From Luteibaculum oceani (GTDB taxonomy: Bacteria > Bacteroidota > Bacteroidia > Flavobacteriales_D > Luteibaculaceae), in the NCBI RefSeq assembly GCF_007995015.1, contig NZ_VORB01000001.1, forward strand, positions 460,678 through 524,677: a stretch of DNA of 64,000 nt, given 5' to 3'. Within the stretch, counting starts at the first letter, position 1; the number at the start of each line of letters is the position of its first letter. The position numbers and the translations under genes are program-made. Shown here one piece after another: positions 46,836 through 56,080 of this stretch. Under the pieces are notes generated by a model that had not been told where the DNA came from, did no database searches, and saw nothing but the letters and a program-made list of their open reading frames with translations.

Positions 46836-47276
46836 TTAACGCTTCTTCGCAAAAAAGCGCTTTAATATTTCCGAATTTTCGCTTTCCATTACATCCCAAA
46901 CTACTTTAGTCTTGGGGTGGAAAGGGTGCAAAACTTGAGTTGAAAAACCCTTTTTTTCATCTCGAGCTCCAATTACCACCTCTTTAAATCTCGCCCAATG
47001 AATGGCTCCAGCACACATTAAACAGGGTTCTAGGGTTACGTACAGTGTGCAATCGTTTAGAAATTTGGTTCCTAAATAAGATGCCGCTGAGGTAATGGCT
47101 AAAATTTCTGCATGGGCGGTAACATCTGTAAGTTGCTCTGTTTGGTTATGGGCCCGCGATATAATTTGATTGTTGCAAACCACTACCGCGCCAACTGGAA
47201 TTTCGTCCGCCTGCAAAGCATTTTCGGCCTCCTGTAGGGCTCTTTTCATCCAATATTCGTGGTTAAATTCTATCAT
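46836..47276 (-). CDS. tadA: tRNA-specific adenosine(34) deaminase
   Basis: TadA converts adenosine 34 of tRNA-Arg(ACG) to inosine. The 146-residue protein shows the zinc deaminase motifs: His55-Ala-Glu57 (TAHAEILAI) with the proton-shuttling glutamate, and Cys85-x-x-Cys88 (EPCLMCAGAIHWAR). The end (ENSEILKRFFAKKR) matches the TadA helix rather than cytidine or guanine deaminases; guanine deaminase is the nearest alternative but is less likely. It is transcribed leftward from a promoter at 47312-47342. Confidence 0.92.
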   Translation of the reverse strand: MIEFNHEYWMKRALQEAENALQADEIPVGAVVVCNNQIISRAHNQTEQLTDVTAHAEILAITSAASYLGTKFLNDCTLYVTLEPCLMCAGAIHWARFKEVVIGARDEKKGFSTQVLHPFHPKTKVVWDVMESENSEILKRFFAKKR

Positions 47277-47311
47277 TTTAAAAGCTACTGTTTATGCTTA
47301 GTTACCCAGCG

Positions 47312-47342
47312 CAAGGGTAATTTATCTTCGATTGATTCACAA
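47312..47342 (-). promoter_or_regulatory. Promoter of tadA
   Basis: Minus strand: TTG (47342-47340), 20-nt spacer, TACCCTTG (47319-47312), one mismatch to TAnnTTTG. The predicted start point lies about 30 bases before the ATG. Confidence 0.5.
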
Positions 47343-47419
47343 CAATTATGTGCAAAGGAGGGTCAAAAATCAGTAAAACCCTTATTATATTCGCCAGAAA
47401 CCAAATGCAAAACAACATG

Positions 47420-47908
47420 ATGCGAATTCTTAGCCTTGCTTTAGCCCTTGTACTTTTTTCATGTGCTACGGTAGAACAAGCTGAACAAAGCGTTGAAATT
47501 TCTTTAAGCGGCGAAATGCTTTTTAGTGGAGCAAATACTTTCCAAACTCCTATGGAATTAAGTGAGGCTGAGCTTTTAGAAAAAGCAAATTTGCCGGAGT
47601 CTCAAATAAAATCTATCGGTGTAAAATCAGTGGAAATACAGTTGGATAGTACTCAAAGAGCCATTATGGAGAGTGTTTTGCTGCAAGTTGTAAGCGATAA
47701 TCAGGAGATGATAAGCATAGGAACCAAAAGCCCATTACCAGATGGCACGAATTTTGAGTTAAGTTTAGCCGAAGAAATAGATTTATTGCCTTACGCTAGC
47801 GACGCCGGAGCCACTTGGGTCTTGGATGCCAATTTAACGGAAGACTACATGGACCTAATGTCTGTTAACGCCAAGGTTAACCTAGTTATTAACTACATTG
47901 AAAAATAG
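47420..47908 (+). CDS. Lipoprotein of unknown function
   Basis: The start is placed at ATG 47420 (or the adjacent ATG 47417) because it gives a compact lipoprotein signal MRILSLALALVLFSC, with the lipobox cysteine at residue 15. The longer open frame from 47348 has a non-signal N-terminus. The mature part, about 145 residues, is acidic and predicted to be mainly beta-strand (VEISLSGEMLFSG, VEIQLDSTQ, WVLDANLTEDYMDLMSVNAKVNLVINYI). No family is recognised. It is followed four bases later by a DUF2147 gene, with which it is probably co-transcribed. Confidence 0.7.
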   Translation: MRILSLALALVLFSCATVEQAEQSVEISLSGEMLFSGANTFQTPMELSEAELLEKANLPESQIKSIGVKSVEIQLDSTQRAIMESVLLQVVSDNQEMISIGTKSPLPDGTNFELSLAEEIDLLPYASDAGATWVLDANLTEDYMDLMSVNAKVNLVINYIEK

Positions 47909-47912
47909 AAAC

Positions 47913-48365
47913 ATGAAAGGATTAATCATTGCATTTTTAAGTTGTATCGTTTTTTTGAGCCCCAATTTGGCTCAGGATAAGGCCGATAAATTGGTTGGAG
48001 TATGGCAGCCAAGTGAGGGTACCAGCTATATTAAAATAGACAAGATTGGAAATAAGTATTTCGGAAGGATTGTTTGGTTAAAGGAGCCCTTAAACGAGCA
48101 GGGTAAGCCCAAAACAGATAAAAATAATCCAGACGAATCTTTACGCGATACTCCGCTAAAAGGATACCGAATACTGAAAGACTTTGTTTACGATAGCGAA
48201 GAAGGGATTTGGAAGGACGGAACCATTTACGATCCAAAAAATGGAACCACTTACAACTGTAAAATAGAGCTAACCGAGGAGAACCAAATAGAGGTTCGTG
48301 GTTATGTAGGAACCGCCGCTTTTGGCCGTACCGATGTGTGGACTAGGTTAGTTAAGAAGAAATAA
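47913..48365 (+). CDS. DUF2147 domain secreted protein
   Basis: From ATG at 47913 the protein has 150 residues with a signal peptide ending near PNLAQ. The mature part carries the DUF2147 pattern: VGVWQPSEG, YFGRIVWLKEP, LRDTPLKGYRILKDF, WKDGTIYDPKNGTTYNCKI and GYVGTAAFGRTDVWTRL. It is a small lipocalin-like beta-barrel family of unknown function found in the periplasm or outer membrane. The start follows the lipoprotein stop by four bases, and a strong terminator follows. Confidence 0.88.
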   Translation: MKGLIIAFLSCIVFLSPNLAQDKADKLVGVWQPSEGTSYIKIDKIGNKYFGRIVWLKEPLNEQGKPKTDKNNPDESLRDTPLKGYRILKDFVYDSEEGIWKDGTIYDPKNGTTYNCKIELTEENQIEVRGYVGTAAFGRTDVWTRLVKKK

Positions 48366-48383
48366 GATCTAAACAGGATAATG

Positions 48384-48415
48384 AAAAAAGGCTGCTCAAT
48401 CGAGCAGCCTTTTTT
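48384..48415. terminator. Bidirectional terminator
   Basis: GGCTGCTC (48390-48397), loop AATC, GAGCAGCC (48402-48409), flanked by A6 and T6. It serves the DUF2147 gene and the convergent barrel gene. Confidence 0.93.
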
Positions 48416-48416
48416 G

Positions 48417-49520
48417 TTATGGACTTACATAGCTAATCCCAATTTGGAAATAAAGGGGATTACCTAATTCGTTTTCAATGTAATAGGGTTTGTCGTTTCC
48501 AAAGGGTCGGGCAAAGTCACCCCCCTCGTCTAGTTCGTAGCTGTAGTTAATTCGCAATCCACTTTCTACGGTTAACCAAAAGAAACCGCTAACTGCTTTT
48601 TGGTATCTCAACCCCAATAATATTTCAGAGCGTTTTAGTTCCACACCATTGGCTTGCATCAACGTGTTTCGGGCGGCATCGTTTCCTACCTGATTACTCA
48701 ATTGGGCAAAATCACCTAATCGATATGTATTTCCAACTACATTAAAACCAAAACTTAAGACAGACTGCGTGTTAAATCTGTAACGCAACAAAGCTCTTGC
48801 GGGTAATAAAGCCTCTAAGCCCCATTTTTCGTTGTCGAATGTGCGGTAATAGTAAAAGATGGGTACATAATTTAGTGCGCCACCTAGGTATGTACGAGAT
48901 AATCCCACTGCGTACATTAGCTTATCTGAGGGTTTCCATCCGTATAAGGCGGCAACAGGAACACGTAAGGTATTTAGCGATTGAAACTCTCCAAAAGCAT
49001 AATTTCCATTCAAACCAAAACCAATTTGACCAAGAATAAATCGATTGGCGTTTAGGGGTTTAAACACAGTAAACAAGGTGTTTAAGCTGCGTAAACCGTT
49101 TTGGTTTATGCTTCTGGCTAAAGGGTGATTTCCAACCGGATTTTTAAAGGAGTAGTGTTGTTCATCGTATACCACATTGGCATTAATGAGAATATTGTTT
49201 CTACTAATAAGCGGAAGGTTAGTGGTAAAAGTAAATCCGTGGGTGGCTTGGATATCGTTTTGCTCGGCTATTTCATCCTCGGGTTGGGCTACTAAATTTC
49301 CAGGGGTAAAAGCATGTCCACTCTGGAAGTTGTACTGAATCCCAACAAGGGTTGTTGGTAATTGGCCCAGAACCTTGTTGTTGCAGAATGCTTTCGCCGG
49401 CTCGGTGGCCAGTTCAAAATCAGAAAAATCGAAATCCTCTTCTTCGTTGCTGGTGGTGTCCACCTGTGCTTTAGCAATAAAACCTATAAGCAAAAAGCAG
49501 CCGAGTAAAAATCTAGTCAT
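48417..49520 (-). CDS. DUF6268-like outer membrane beta-barrel protein
   Basis: From ATG at 49520 the protein has 367 residues with a signal peptide ending near FIAKAQ. The mature chain begins with an acidic stretch (EEEDFDFSDFE) followed by alternating strands ending in an aromatic residue, typical of an outer membrane barrel; the last strand LYFQIGISYVSP ends the chain. It resembles the DUF6268 barrels of Bacteroidota. The function is unknown. An exact TATATTTG -7 box lies at 49551-49558 on the minus strand, about 30 bases before the ATG. Confidence 0.72.
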   Translation of the reverse strand: MTRFLLGCFLLIGFIAKAQVDTTSNEEEDFDFSDFELATEPAKAFCNNKVLGQLPTTLVGIQYNFQSGHAFTPGNLVAQPEDEIAEQNDIQATHGFTFTTNLPLISRNNILINANVVYDEQHYSFKNPVGNHPLARSINQNGLRSLNTLFTVFKPLNANRFILGQIGFGLNGNYAFGEFQSLNTLRVPVAALYGWKPSDKLMYAVGLSRTYLGGALNYVPIFYYYRTFDNEKWGLEALLPARALLRYRFNTQSVLSFGFNVVGNTYRLGDFAQLSNQVGNDAARNTLMQANGVELKRSEILLGLRYQKAVSGFFWLTVESGLRINYSYELDEGGDFARPFGNDKPYYIENELGNPLYFQIGISYVSP

Positions 49521-49550
49521 GTTTAAGCAATATGTAATGCGTATGAAAAC

Positions 49551-49558
49551 CAAATATA
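49551..49558 (-). promoter_or_regulatory. -7 box (TATATTTG) of the DUF6268-like gene
   Basis: Exact TAnnTTTG on the minus strand; no clear TTG at -33. Confidence 0.45.
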
Positions 49559-49607
49559 AAATTTGCCAGCATAGTCAGGGCTTTTAGCAGCATCGAAAGC
49601 CTATGAT

Positions 49608-51725
49608 TTAAATTTTCATGGTAAAAGCAATGCGCTTTCTTGATAAATCTACTTCCAATACCCTAACCTTTACTTGCTGTTGCAGTTTTACAATTTCGTT
49701 GGGATCGCTAACGTAACGGTCGGCCAGTTGAGAAATATGCACTAGCCCGTCTTGCTTTACGCCCACATCCACAAAAGCTCCGAATTTGGTAATGTTGGTT
49801 ACTAGTCCAGGTAATATCATACCTTCTCTTAGATCCTCCATTTTGGAAACGTCTTTTGAAAATTCGAAGACCGTAGCCTTTCCTCTAGGGTCTCTACCGG
49901 GTTTTAAAAGTTCCTTTTTTATGTCCTTTAATGTGGGTAAACCTATGGTGTTGGTAGTAAATTCTTCTAGCTGGATTTTTTCAAGCGCTGCAGCATTCCC
50001 AATAAGCTCTTTTATATCTACGTTGAGGTGCTTTGCCATATTCTCAACAACGGGATAACTTTCGGGGTGCACGGCGCTATTGTCAAGTGGGTTTTTACCA
50101 TTTCTAATTCGTAAGAATCCAGCACATTGCTCAAATGCTTTGGCGCCCAATCCGCTTACTTTTAAAAGCTGTTTTCGGGAGTTGAATTTTCTAATTTCGC
50201 TACGGTAGGAAACTATGTTTTTAGCCAGTTTGGGACCAATACCACTCACGTACTGCAGTAGGTGTTCACTACTGGTGTTGAGGTTAACTCCAACGTGGTT
50301 CACCACGCTTTCAACTGTTTGGTCTAGCTTTTCTTTGAGTAATTTTTGGTCAACATCGTGCTGGTATTGCCCAACACCTATAGACTTTGGCTCTATTTTA
50401 ACCAATTCACTTAATGGATCCATTAGTCTACGACCAATGGAAACGGCCCCGCGCACGGTAACGTCGTAATTGGGAAACTCTTCTCTGGCAATCGCGGATG
50501 CCGAGTAAATAGAGGCTCCACTTTCGTTTACCATGTGGGTTTCTGTATGCTGTGGGAGTCTTAGGTTTTTTACAAAGTATTCGGTTTCTCTACCAGCCGT
50601 ACCGTTACCAATGGCAATGGCTTCTATTTTATAGGCCTCAATCAGCTGATGTAATTTACTAGCCGCTTTTTGCTTATCGTTTTGTGGCTCGTGGGGATAG
50701 ATCGTTTCGTTGTGTAGGAGCCCGCCTTGTTCATCCAAACAAACCACTTTACAGCCCGTTCTAAAACCGGGGTCTATCGCTAAAATTCGTTTAGCGCCAA
50801 GGGGTGGAGCCAGTAAGAGTTGTCTTATGTTTTCGGCAAAAACATTAATGGCTTCGAGGTCGGCTTTTTCCTTAGAGCTGTTTTTAAACTCGGTTTCTAT
50901 GGAAGGTTTAAGAAGGCGTTTGTATGCATCGGTAATGGCCAAACTAACCTGATCCGCCGCCTCATTATTTCCCTTTATAAAATATCTATTAAGGTGATGA
51001 AGCACTTCTTCTTGGTCGGGTGATATACTTACCCGCAAAACACCCTCCGCTTCGGCTCGACGTATAGCTAAAAGTCGGTGACTAGGGCAGCGTTTCAGCG
51101 GTTCAGAAAAGTCGAAATAATCACGGTATTTAGAGTCTTGGTCGTCTTTTCCTTTTACCACCTTTGCAGCTATTTGGGCCGATTTACCAAAGTGCGTTCT
51201 TACGATTTCACGAGCCACCGCACGCTCCGAAATCCACTCGGCCATAATATCTCTAGCGCCAGAAAGTGCTGTTTCCACATCGCTTACTTCCCCTCTTACA
51301 AAACGCAAGGCCAATACCTCTACATCGTTATGGCTTTGTTTCATCAGCGTTCCCGCAAGGGGTTCCAAGCCTAGTTTTCTGGCTGCTTCGGCTTTGGTTT
51401 TACGCTTGGGTTTAAAAGGCAGATATAGATCTTCAAGGGTGGTTAGATCGGTGCATTGAGTGATTTTTTCTTTGAGCTCTTCACTTAAATTCCCTTGTTC
51501 ATCAATAGTTTTCAGGACAAACTCTTTGCGCTTTTCTAGCTCCTGAAAAGCTTTGTAGGCATCTTTAATGGTTTGGATAGCAACTTCATCAAGTCCGCCC
51601 GTACGTTCTTTTCGGTAGCGAGAAATAAAGGGTACGGTAGCACCTTCGTCTAAAAGCGCCAGGGTATTTTTTATAGGTTGGATATTAAACCCAAGCTGTT
51701 GAGATAAAAAAGAATCTGCTTGCAT
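49608..51725 (-). CDS. tex: Tex-family RNA-binding transcription accessory protein
   Basis: The 705-residue protein has the complete Tex architecture. It has an N-terminal helical region, a YqgF/RNase H-like domain (RILAIDPGFRTGCKVVCLDE near residue 327), helix-hairpin-helix repeats (YVSGIGPKLAKNIVSYR and LKVSGLGAKAFEQCAGFLRI) and a C-terminal S1 RNA-binding domain (VTNITKFGAFVDVGVKQDGL). Tex binds nucleic acids and affects transcription and RNA turnover. The SGASIYSASAIAREEFP segment is strongly conserved in the family. An exact TACATTTG box lies 6-13 bases before the ATG, so the transcript may be almost leaderless. Confidence 0.96.
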   Translation of the reverse strand: MQADSFLSQQLGFNIQPIKNTLALLDEGATVPFISRYRKERTGGLDEVAIQTIKDAYKAFQELEKRKEFVLKTIDEQGNLSEELKEKITQCTDLTTLEDLYLPFKPKRKTKAEAARKLGLEPLAGTLMKQSHNDVEVLALRFVRGEVSDVETALSGARDIMAEWISERAVAREIVRTHFGKSAQIAAKVVKGKDDQDSKYRDYFDFSEPLKRCPSHRLLAIRRAEAEGVLRVSISPDQEEVLHHLNRYFIKGNNEAADQVSLAITDAYKRLLKPSIETEFKNSSKEKADLEAINVFAENIRQLLLAPPLGAKRILAIDPGFRTGCKVVCLDEQGGLLHNETIYPHEPQNDKQKAASKLHQLIEAYKIEAIAIGNGTAGRETEYFVKNLRLPQHTETHMVNESGASIYSASAIAREEFPNYDVTVRGAVSIGRRLMDPLSELVKIEPKSIGVGQYQHDVDQKLLKEKLDQTVESVVNHVGVNLNTSSEHLLQYVSGIGPKLAKNIVSYRSEIRKFNSRKQLLKVSGLGAKAFEQCAGFLRIRNGKNPLDNSAVHPESYPVVENMAKHLNVDIKELIGNAAALEKIQLEEFTTNTIGLPTLKDIKKELLKPGRDPRGKATVFEFSKDVSKMEDLREGMILPGLVTNITKFGAFVDVGVKQDGLVHISQLADRYVSDPNEIVKLQQQVKVRVLEVDLSRKRIAFTMKI

Positions 51726-51730
51726 GGTAG

Positions 51731-51738
51731 CAAATGTA
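51731..51738 (-). promoter_or_regulatory. -7 box (TACATTTG) of tex
   Basis: Exact TAnnTTTG on the minus strand ending six bases before the tex ATG; -33 is not recognisable. Confidence 0.4.
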
Positions 51739-51846
51739 GGGGAGGAGGAGGAAATTATATCAGCTCCAATCTCCTTGTTTTTTGGTGCAAGTATTAATTT
51801 AGGTTTGGAAAAGCAATTCCACCCTTTATCCTAACACCCTAATTCT

Positions 51847-51854
51847 TACCTTTG
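51847..51854 (+). promoter_or_regulatory. -7 box (TACCTTTG) of aspS
   Basis: Exact TAnnTTTG, 19 bases before the ATG at 51874; the -33 region has no clear TTG. Confidence 0.5.
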
Positions 51855-51873
51855 CCCCCTCAAAATCAAAGGC

Positions 51874-53625
51874 ATGTATCGTACCCATAATTGCGGAGAA
51901 TTAAGAATATCCAACCAACATAACCGTGTTACCCTGGCCGGATGGGTACAGCGTTCTAGAGATTTAGGCGGAATGACTTTCGTGGATCTTAGAGATCGCT
52001 ACGGCATTACGCAGTTGGTTTTTAATATGGAAAGCGATGCTGCACTTTGCGAGCAAGCTAGAAAATTAGGCCGCGAAGATGTTATTCAGATAGAAGGAGA
52101 GGTTTTTGAGCGCTCTTCTAAAAACAAAAATATTCCAACCGGAGAGGTTGAGGTTATTGTAACCAAACTTAGCTTACTTAACGAGGCGAAAACTCCTCCC
52201 TTTACCATAGAGGCCGAAACCGATGGAGGAGAAGACCTGCGAATGAAATATCGTTACCTAGATCTTCGTCGCCCGCCTTTACAAGCCAACTTAAAGTTAC
52301 GACACAAGGCCTCCATAGAAACTAGAAAGTATTTAGATAGTCTGGATTTTCTAGAGATCGAAACACCTTATTTGATAAAATCTACTCCCGAAGGTGCTAG
52401 AGATTTTGTGGTTCCATCTCGTATGAATCCCAATCAGTTTTACGCATTGCCTCAATCGCCGCAAACTTTTAAGCAGCTGCTTATGGTTTCGGGGTATGAC
52501 CGATACTACCAAATTGTAAAATGCTTTAGAGACGAAGATTTAAGAGCGGATAGACAACCGGAGTTTACGCAAATAGACTGCGAAATGGCCTTTGTAGATC
52601 AAGAGGATATTCTTCGCAATTTCGAAGGTTTGGTAAGGCATCTTTTTAGAGAGGTAAAAGGGGTAGAGTTGCCAGAATTTAAGCGTATGGATTACGCTAC
52701 GGCAATGGAGAAATACGGTTCCGACAAACCGGACTTACGATTCGGAATGGAATTCGTTAACTTAAACGATCATGCTAAAAACAAAGGCTTTAAAATCTTT
52801 GACGAAGCGGAGGTGGTTTTAGGGATTTGCGTTGCTGGAGGAGCAGCTTATTCAAGAAAAGAACTTGATGCCTTTACCAATTTCGTAAAGCGTCCGCAGG
52901 TGGGTGCTAAGGGAATGGTTTACGTTAAATACAACGAAGATGAAACCGTTAAGTCTTCCGTAGACAAATTCTATACCGAGGAAGATTTAAAGGTATGGCT
53001 ACAAGCATCAGGAGCTAAACCTGGAGACGCATTATTTGTGCTTTCAGGTGATTTAAATTCCACCCGAAAACAGTTAAACGAACTTAGATTGCACGTTGCA
53101 GAAACGCAGGGTCTAAAGGATAAAAATGTGTTTGTTCCGCTTTGGGTCACCGATTTTCCATTGTTAGAGTGGGACGAAGAGTCTGAGCGATTCCATGCGA
53201 TGCATCACCCGTTTACCTCACCAAAAGCCGAGGATATCGGAAAAATGGAAAGCGCACCAGGAGAAATTAGAGCCAACGCATACGACATGGTCATCAACGG
53301 AGTTGAGGTTGGTGGAGGATCCATACGTATCCACGATAGAGAATTGCAGTCTAAAATGTTCGACTTACTCGGATTTAGCAAGGAAGAAGCGCAACAGCAA
53401 TTCGGTTTCTTAATGGGAGCCTTTGAATATGGAGCTCCTCCTCACGGTGGAATAGCATTTGGATTCGACAGACTTTGTGCCTTGCTAGGAGGATACGATA
53501 ACATTAGAGATTTTATCGCTTTCCCTAAAAACAATGCAGGAAGAGATGTTATGATCGATGCTCCAGATAAGCTTGATAGCGAGCAACTTAAAGAATTGTA
53601 TATTGACCTGGTAGAAAAAGCGTAG
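51874..53625 (+). CDS. aspS: Aspartyl-tRNA synthetase
   Basis: This class II synthetase charges tRNA-Asp. The 583-residue bacterial-type protein has an N-terminal OB anticodon-binding domain ([24 protein letters not shown]), motif 2 ([18 protein letters not shown]), the GAD insertion domain characteristic of bacterial AspRS (about residues 290-410), and motif 3 ([13 protein letters not shown]). It is transcribed alone or with the downstream chloride-channel gene, which begins five bases after its stop. Confidence 0.97.
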   Translation: MYRTHNCGELRISNQHNRVTLAGWVQRSRDLGGMTFVDLRDRYGITQLVFNMESDAALCEQARKLGREDVIQIEGEVFERSSKNKNIPTGEVEVIVTKLSLLNEAKTPPFTIEAETDGGEDLRMKYRYLDLRRPPLQANLKLRHKASIETRKYLDSLDFLEIETPYLIKSTPEGARDFVVPSRMNPNQFYALPQSPQTFKQLLMVSGYDRYYQIVKCFRDEDLRADRQPEFTQIDCEMAFVDQEDILRNFEGLVRHLFREVKGVELPEFKRMDYATAMEKYGSDKPDLRFGMEFVNLNDHAKNKGFKIFDEAEVVLGICVAGGAAYSRKELDAFTNFVKRPQVGAKGMVYVKYNEDETVKSSVDKFYTEEDLKVWLQASGAKPGDALFVLSGDLNSTRKQLNELRLHVAETQGLKDKNVFVPLWVTDFPLLEWDEESERFHAMHHPFTSPKAEDIGKMESAPGEIRANAYDMVINGVEVGGGSIRIHDRELQSKMFDLLGFSKEEAQQQFGFLMGAFEYGAPPHGGIAFGFDRLCALLGGYDNIRDFIAFPKNNAGRDVMIDAPDKLDSEQLKELYIDLVEKA

Positions 53626-53630
53626 TATCA

Positions 53631-55418
53631 ATGGCAATCCGTCTGGTTCAATCTGTTTTTAAAAGCTTTTTGCTCTGGCGGCTCAAGAAAATTGATCAAA
53701 AGCGCTTTGTTCTTTTCCTGGCTGTTTTAGTGGGTGTGGCCTCTGGAATTGCTGCGGTAATCATTAAAAACAGTGTACACTTTATTCAGTCGGCAGTAGA
53801 TAGGCTCATCTTTCCAGATTACCACAACTACCTCTATTTTGCCTTTCCTTTTTTGGGCTTGTTACTAACCGTAGCGGTGGTTAAAATGCTTATTAAGGAG
53901 GATATAGGGCATGGAATTCCCAATACGCTTTTTGCCATTGCCCGAAAGAAATCCATTATTAAAAGAGGGCGGATGGTATATTCCATCATCACCTCAGCGA
54001 TTACTGTAGGTTTTGGGGGAAGTACCGGATTGGAAGGACCAACGGTGGCAACGGGGGCCGCGGTGGGGTCAAATATTGGCCAAGTATTTAGAATGAATTA
54101 TAAGGTGAAAACCTTATTAATCGGATGTGCAGCGGCAAGTTCCATGGCGGCAATTTTTCAAGCTCCGGTTGCGGCCATCATTTTCGTTCTCGAGGTCTTT
54201 ATGTTCGACCTTACCATGTATTCGCTTATTCCCCTATTACTTTCAAGTGTTTCCGCGGTTTTAACGGCACGCTATTTTATTGGTGAGCAAATTCTATTTC
54301 CGGTAGATTTAACCAACGATTTCGAGTTGGGACAAATACCGTATTTCTTGGGTCTTGGTGTTTTAACAGGATTGTTTTCACTTTACTTTAATAATGTCTA
54401 TTTCGGGGTAAACGACTTCATTAAAAAATTCAAGAGTCCATATTCTAAGGCGGTAATAGGTGGTCTTTCTTTGGGGATATTGATTTTCCTTTTGCCTCCA
54501 CTTTACGGTGAAGGATACGAAACTATAAACGCCCTAATTTCAGATCATACAGTCGATTTATTTAACGGGTCCTTGTTTTACGACTTTAGAAACAACATTT
54601 ACATTGTTATAATTTTTGTTGTGGCCATGGGCTTTTTAAAGGTGTTTGCTACGGCATTTACCTTTGCAGGGGGTGGTATTGGAGGTGTTTTTGCGCCCTC
54701 TCTATTTATTGGAGCGGCTATTGGGTTTGGATTTGCCAAGCTTATGAGTGTTATGGGAATTCAGGACTTACCCATTGCCAACTTTACGCTTGTTGGAATG
54801 GCAGGACTGATTGCTGGGGTGTTACACTCTCCACTTATGGCGCTGTTCTTAATCGCAGAAATTACGGGTGGATACGAACTTTTTGTACCCCTAATGATAA
54901 CGGTAGCAATTAGTTATACCACTTCTAGGGTTTATCAACGCTATACAATTTATACCAAAGAATTGGCCGAAAAAGGAGATTTACTAACCCGCCACAAAGA
55001 CAAAAACGTATTGCGCCGTATGTCTGTAGGTAATTACCTGGAAACAAATTTTCAGGAGTTGTTACCTGAGTGGACTTTCGGGAAGCTGGTTAAGGAGATT
55101 GTTACCCGCTCTAAGCGAAACATTTTCCCTGTGGTAGATGAGCACGGGAAATTTTTGGGTGTGGTATTGTTGGATGACATTAGAGAAGTGTTATTTGACG
55201 AAGAAAAGCATGATAACACTAGGGTATATGATGTTATGACCGCTCCTCCAACCATAATTAAAGCTACAGATAATATGGAGGAAGTAATGGAGAAATTTGA
55301 TAAAACCTCTGCTTGGATATTGCCTGTTGTAAAGGGATCGGTATTTCAAGGTTTTGTGAGCAAGGGTAAATTGTTTTCTGCCTACCGGAAAATTCTAGTT
55401 AGTATAAGCGAAGAGTAA
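53631..55418 (+). CDS. ClC-family chloride channel/transporter with C-terminal CBS pair
   Basis: This membrane protein of 595 residues has the ClC selectivity signatures: GHGIP (in DIGHGIPNTLF, the GSGIP equivalent), GSTGLEGP with the external gating glutamate, and GVFAP in GGIGGVFAPSLF. The internal position FVLEVF carries a glutamate where proton-coupled exchangers have one, so a Cl-/H+ antiporter is more likely than a channel. Two CBS domains (about residues 455-590, VMTAPPTIIKATDNMEEVME and ILPVVKGSVFQG) may bind nucleotides and regulate transport. It follows aspS by five bases and is closed by a terminator. Confidence 0.93.
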   Translation: MAIRLVQSVFKSFLLWRLKKIDQKRFVLFLAVLVGVASGIAAVIIKNSVHFIQSAVDRLIFPDYHNYLYFAFPFLGLLLTVAVVKMLIKEDIGHGIPNTLFAIARKKSIIKRGRMVYSIITSAITVGFGGSTGLEGPTVATGAAVGSNIGQVFRMNYKVKTLLIGCAAASSMAAIFQAPVAAIIFVLEVFMFDLTMYSLIPLLLSSVSAVLTARYFIGEQILFPVDLTNDFELGQIPYFLGLGVLTGLFSLYFNNVYFGVNDFIKKFKSPYSKAVIGGLSLGILIFLLPPLYGEGYETINALISDHTVDLFNGSLFYDFRNNIYIVIIFVVAMGFLKVFATAFTFAGGGIGGVFAPSLFIGAAIGFGFAKLMSVMGIQDLPIANFTLVGMAGLIAGVLHSPLMALFLIAEITGGYELFVPLMITVAISYTTSRVYQRYTIYTKELAEKGDLLTRHKDKNVLRRMSVGNYLETNFQELLPEWTFGKLVKEIVTRSKRNIFPVVDEHGKFLGVVLLDDIREVLFDEEKHDNTRVYDVMTAPPTIIKATDNMEEVMEKFDKTSAWILPVVKGSVFQGFVSKGKLFSAYRKILVSISEE

Positions 55419-55441
55419 AAATTGGGATTACTAATAAATTG

Positions 55442-55477
55442 AAAAGCCCCACCGCGACTTTGCGTGATGGGGCTTTT
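55442..55477. terminator. Bidirectional terminator after the ClC gene
   Basis: AAAAGCCCC (55442-55450) and GGGGCTTTT (55469-55477), with an inner CGC/GCG pairing; between convergent genes. Confidence 0.88.
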
Positions 55478-55501
55478 CCATATTAAAAAGACTCAAACTT
55501 A

Positions 55502-55969
55502 CTACCAGTAATAGCGAATACTTAAACCAGCATTAAAGTAGAAATATCCGTACGGCGTAAGATTAATGGCTGGTCCAATATCTCCAGAGAATACCACTGG
55601 AATTTCTTTAAGAGGAAATTCAAGACCTACCAAACCAACGGCAGCAAAACCAATAGCATCATCGCCATCTAATGGTTCACCGTAACGAGGTCCGTTGTAA
55701 AACCCAATGGCAGCACCTGCACCGTAATACCAATCTAATGCGGTGGTTCCAAGGGCTCCATTTTGTTGTTTTTCGTAGATGGCTGAAAATTCAAATCCAC
55801 CCGCAGCTGGATCTAAAACAAACTCTAAGGCAGTTCCAGATGAGATAAAGGTTTTGTAATTCAGTCCATTCACAAGTCCACCTCTAATACCAATAGAGTT
55901 ATTGTAGGCCTGTGCAGAAGCGGCTAGGCTCATTCCTAAGCATAACACAGCGAATAGTAATTTCTTCAT
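55502..55969 (-). CDS. Small outer-membrane beta-barrel-like protein
   Basis: This is a 155-residue protein with a signal peptide cleaved after AASAQ. The mature part begins YNNSIGIRGGLVNGLNYKTF and contains alternating strands (LEFVLDPAAGGFEFSAIYEK, WYYGAGAAIGFYN, IGFAAVGLVGLEFPL), ending in IRYYW with a terminal aromatic residue. This is the pattern of an eight-stranded outer membrane barrel common in Bacteroidota. The function is unknown. It is transcribed leftward and converges with the ClC gene at a shared terminator. Confidence 0.75.
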   Translation of the reverse strand: MKKLLFAVLCLGMSLAASAQAYNNSIGIRGGLVNGLNYKTFISSGTALEFVLDPAAGGFEFSAIYEKQQNGALGTTALDWYYGAGAAIGFYNGPRYGEPLDGDDAIGFAAVGLVGLEFPLKEIPVVFSGDIGPAINLTPYGYFYFNAGLSIRYYW

Positions 55970-56080
55970 AGTTTCGGGGTTTTTGTTGGTTTAAAATAAT
56001 CAATGCTTGGTTTGCCGGCAATAATCGGCAATTATCTTTAATAAATATTAAGGGACTTGGGGTTTTGGAATGGACATAAA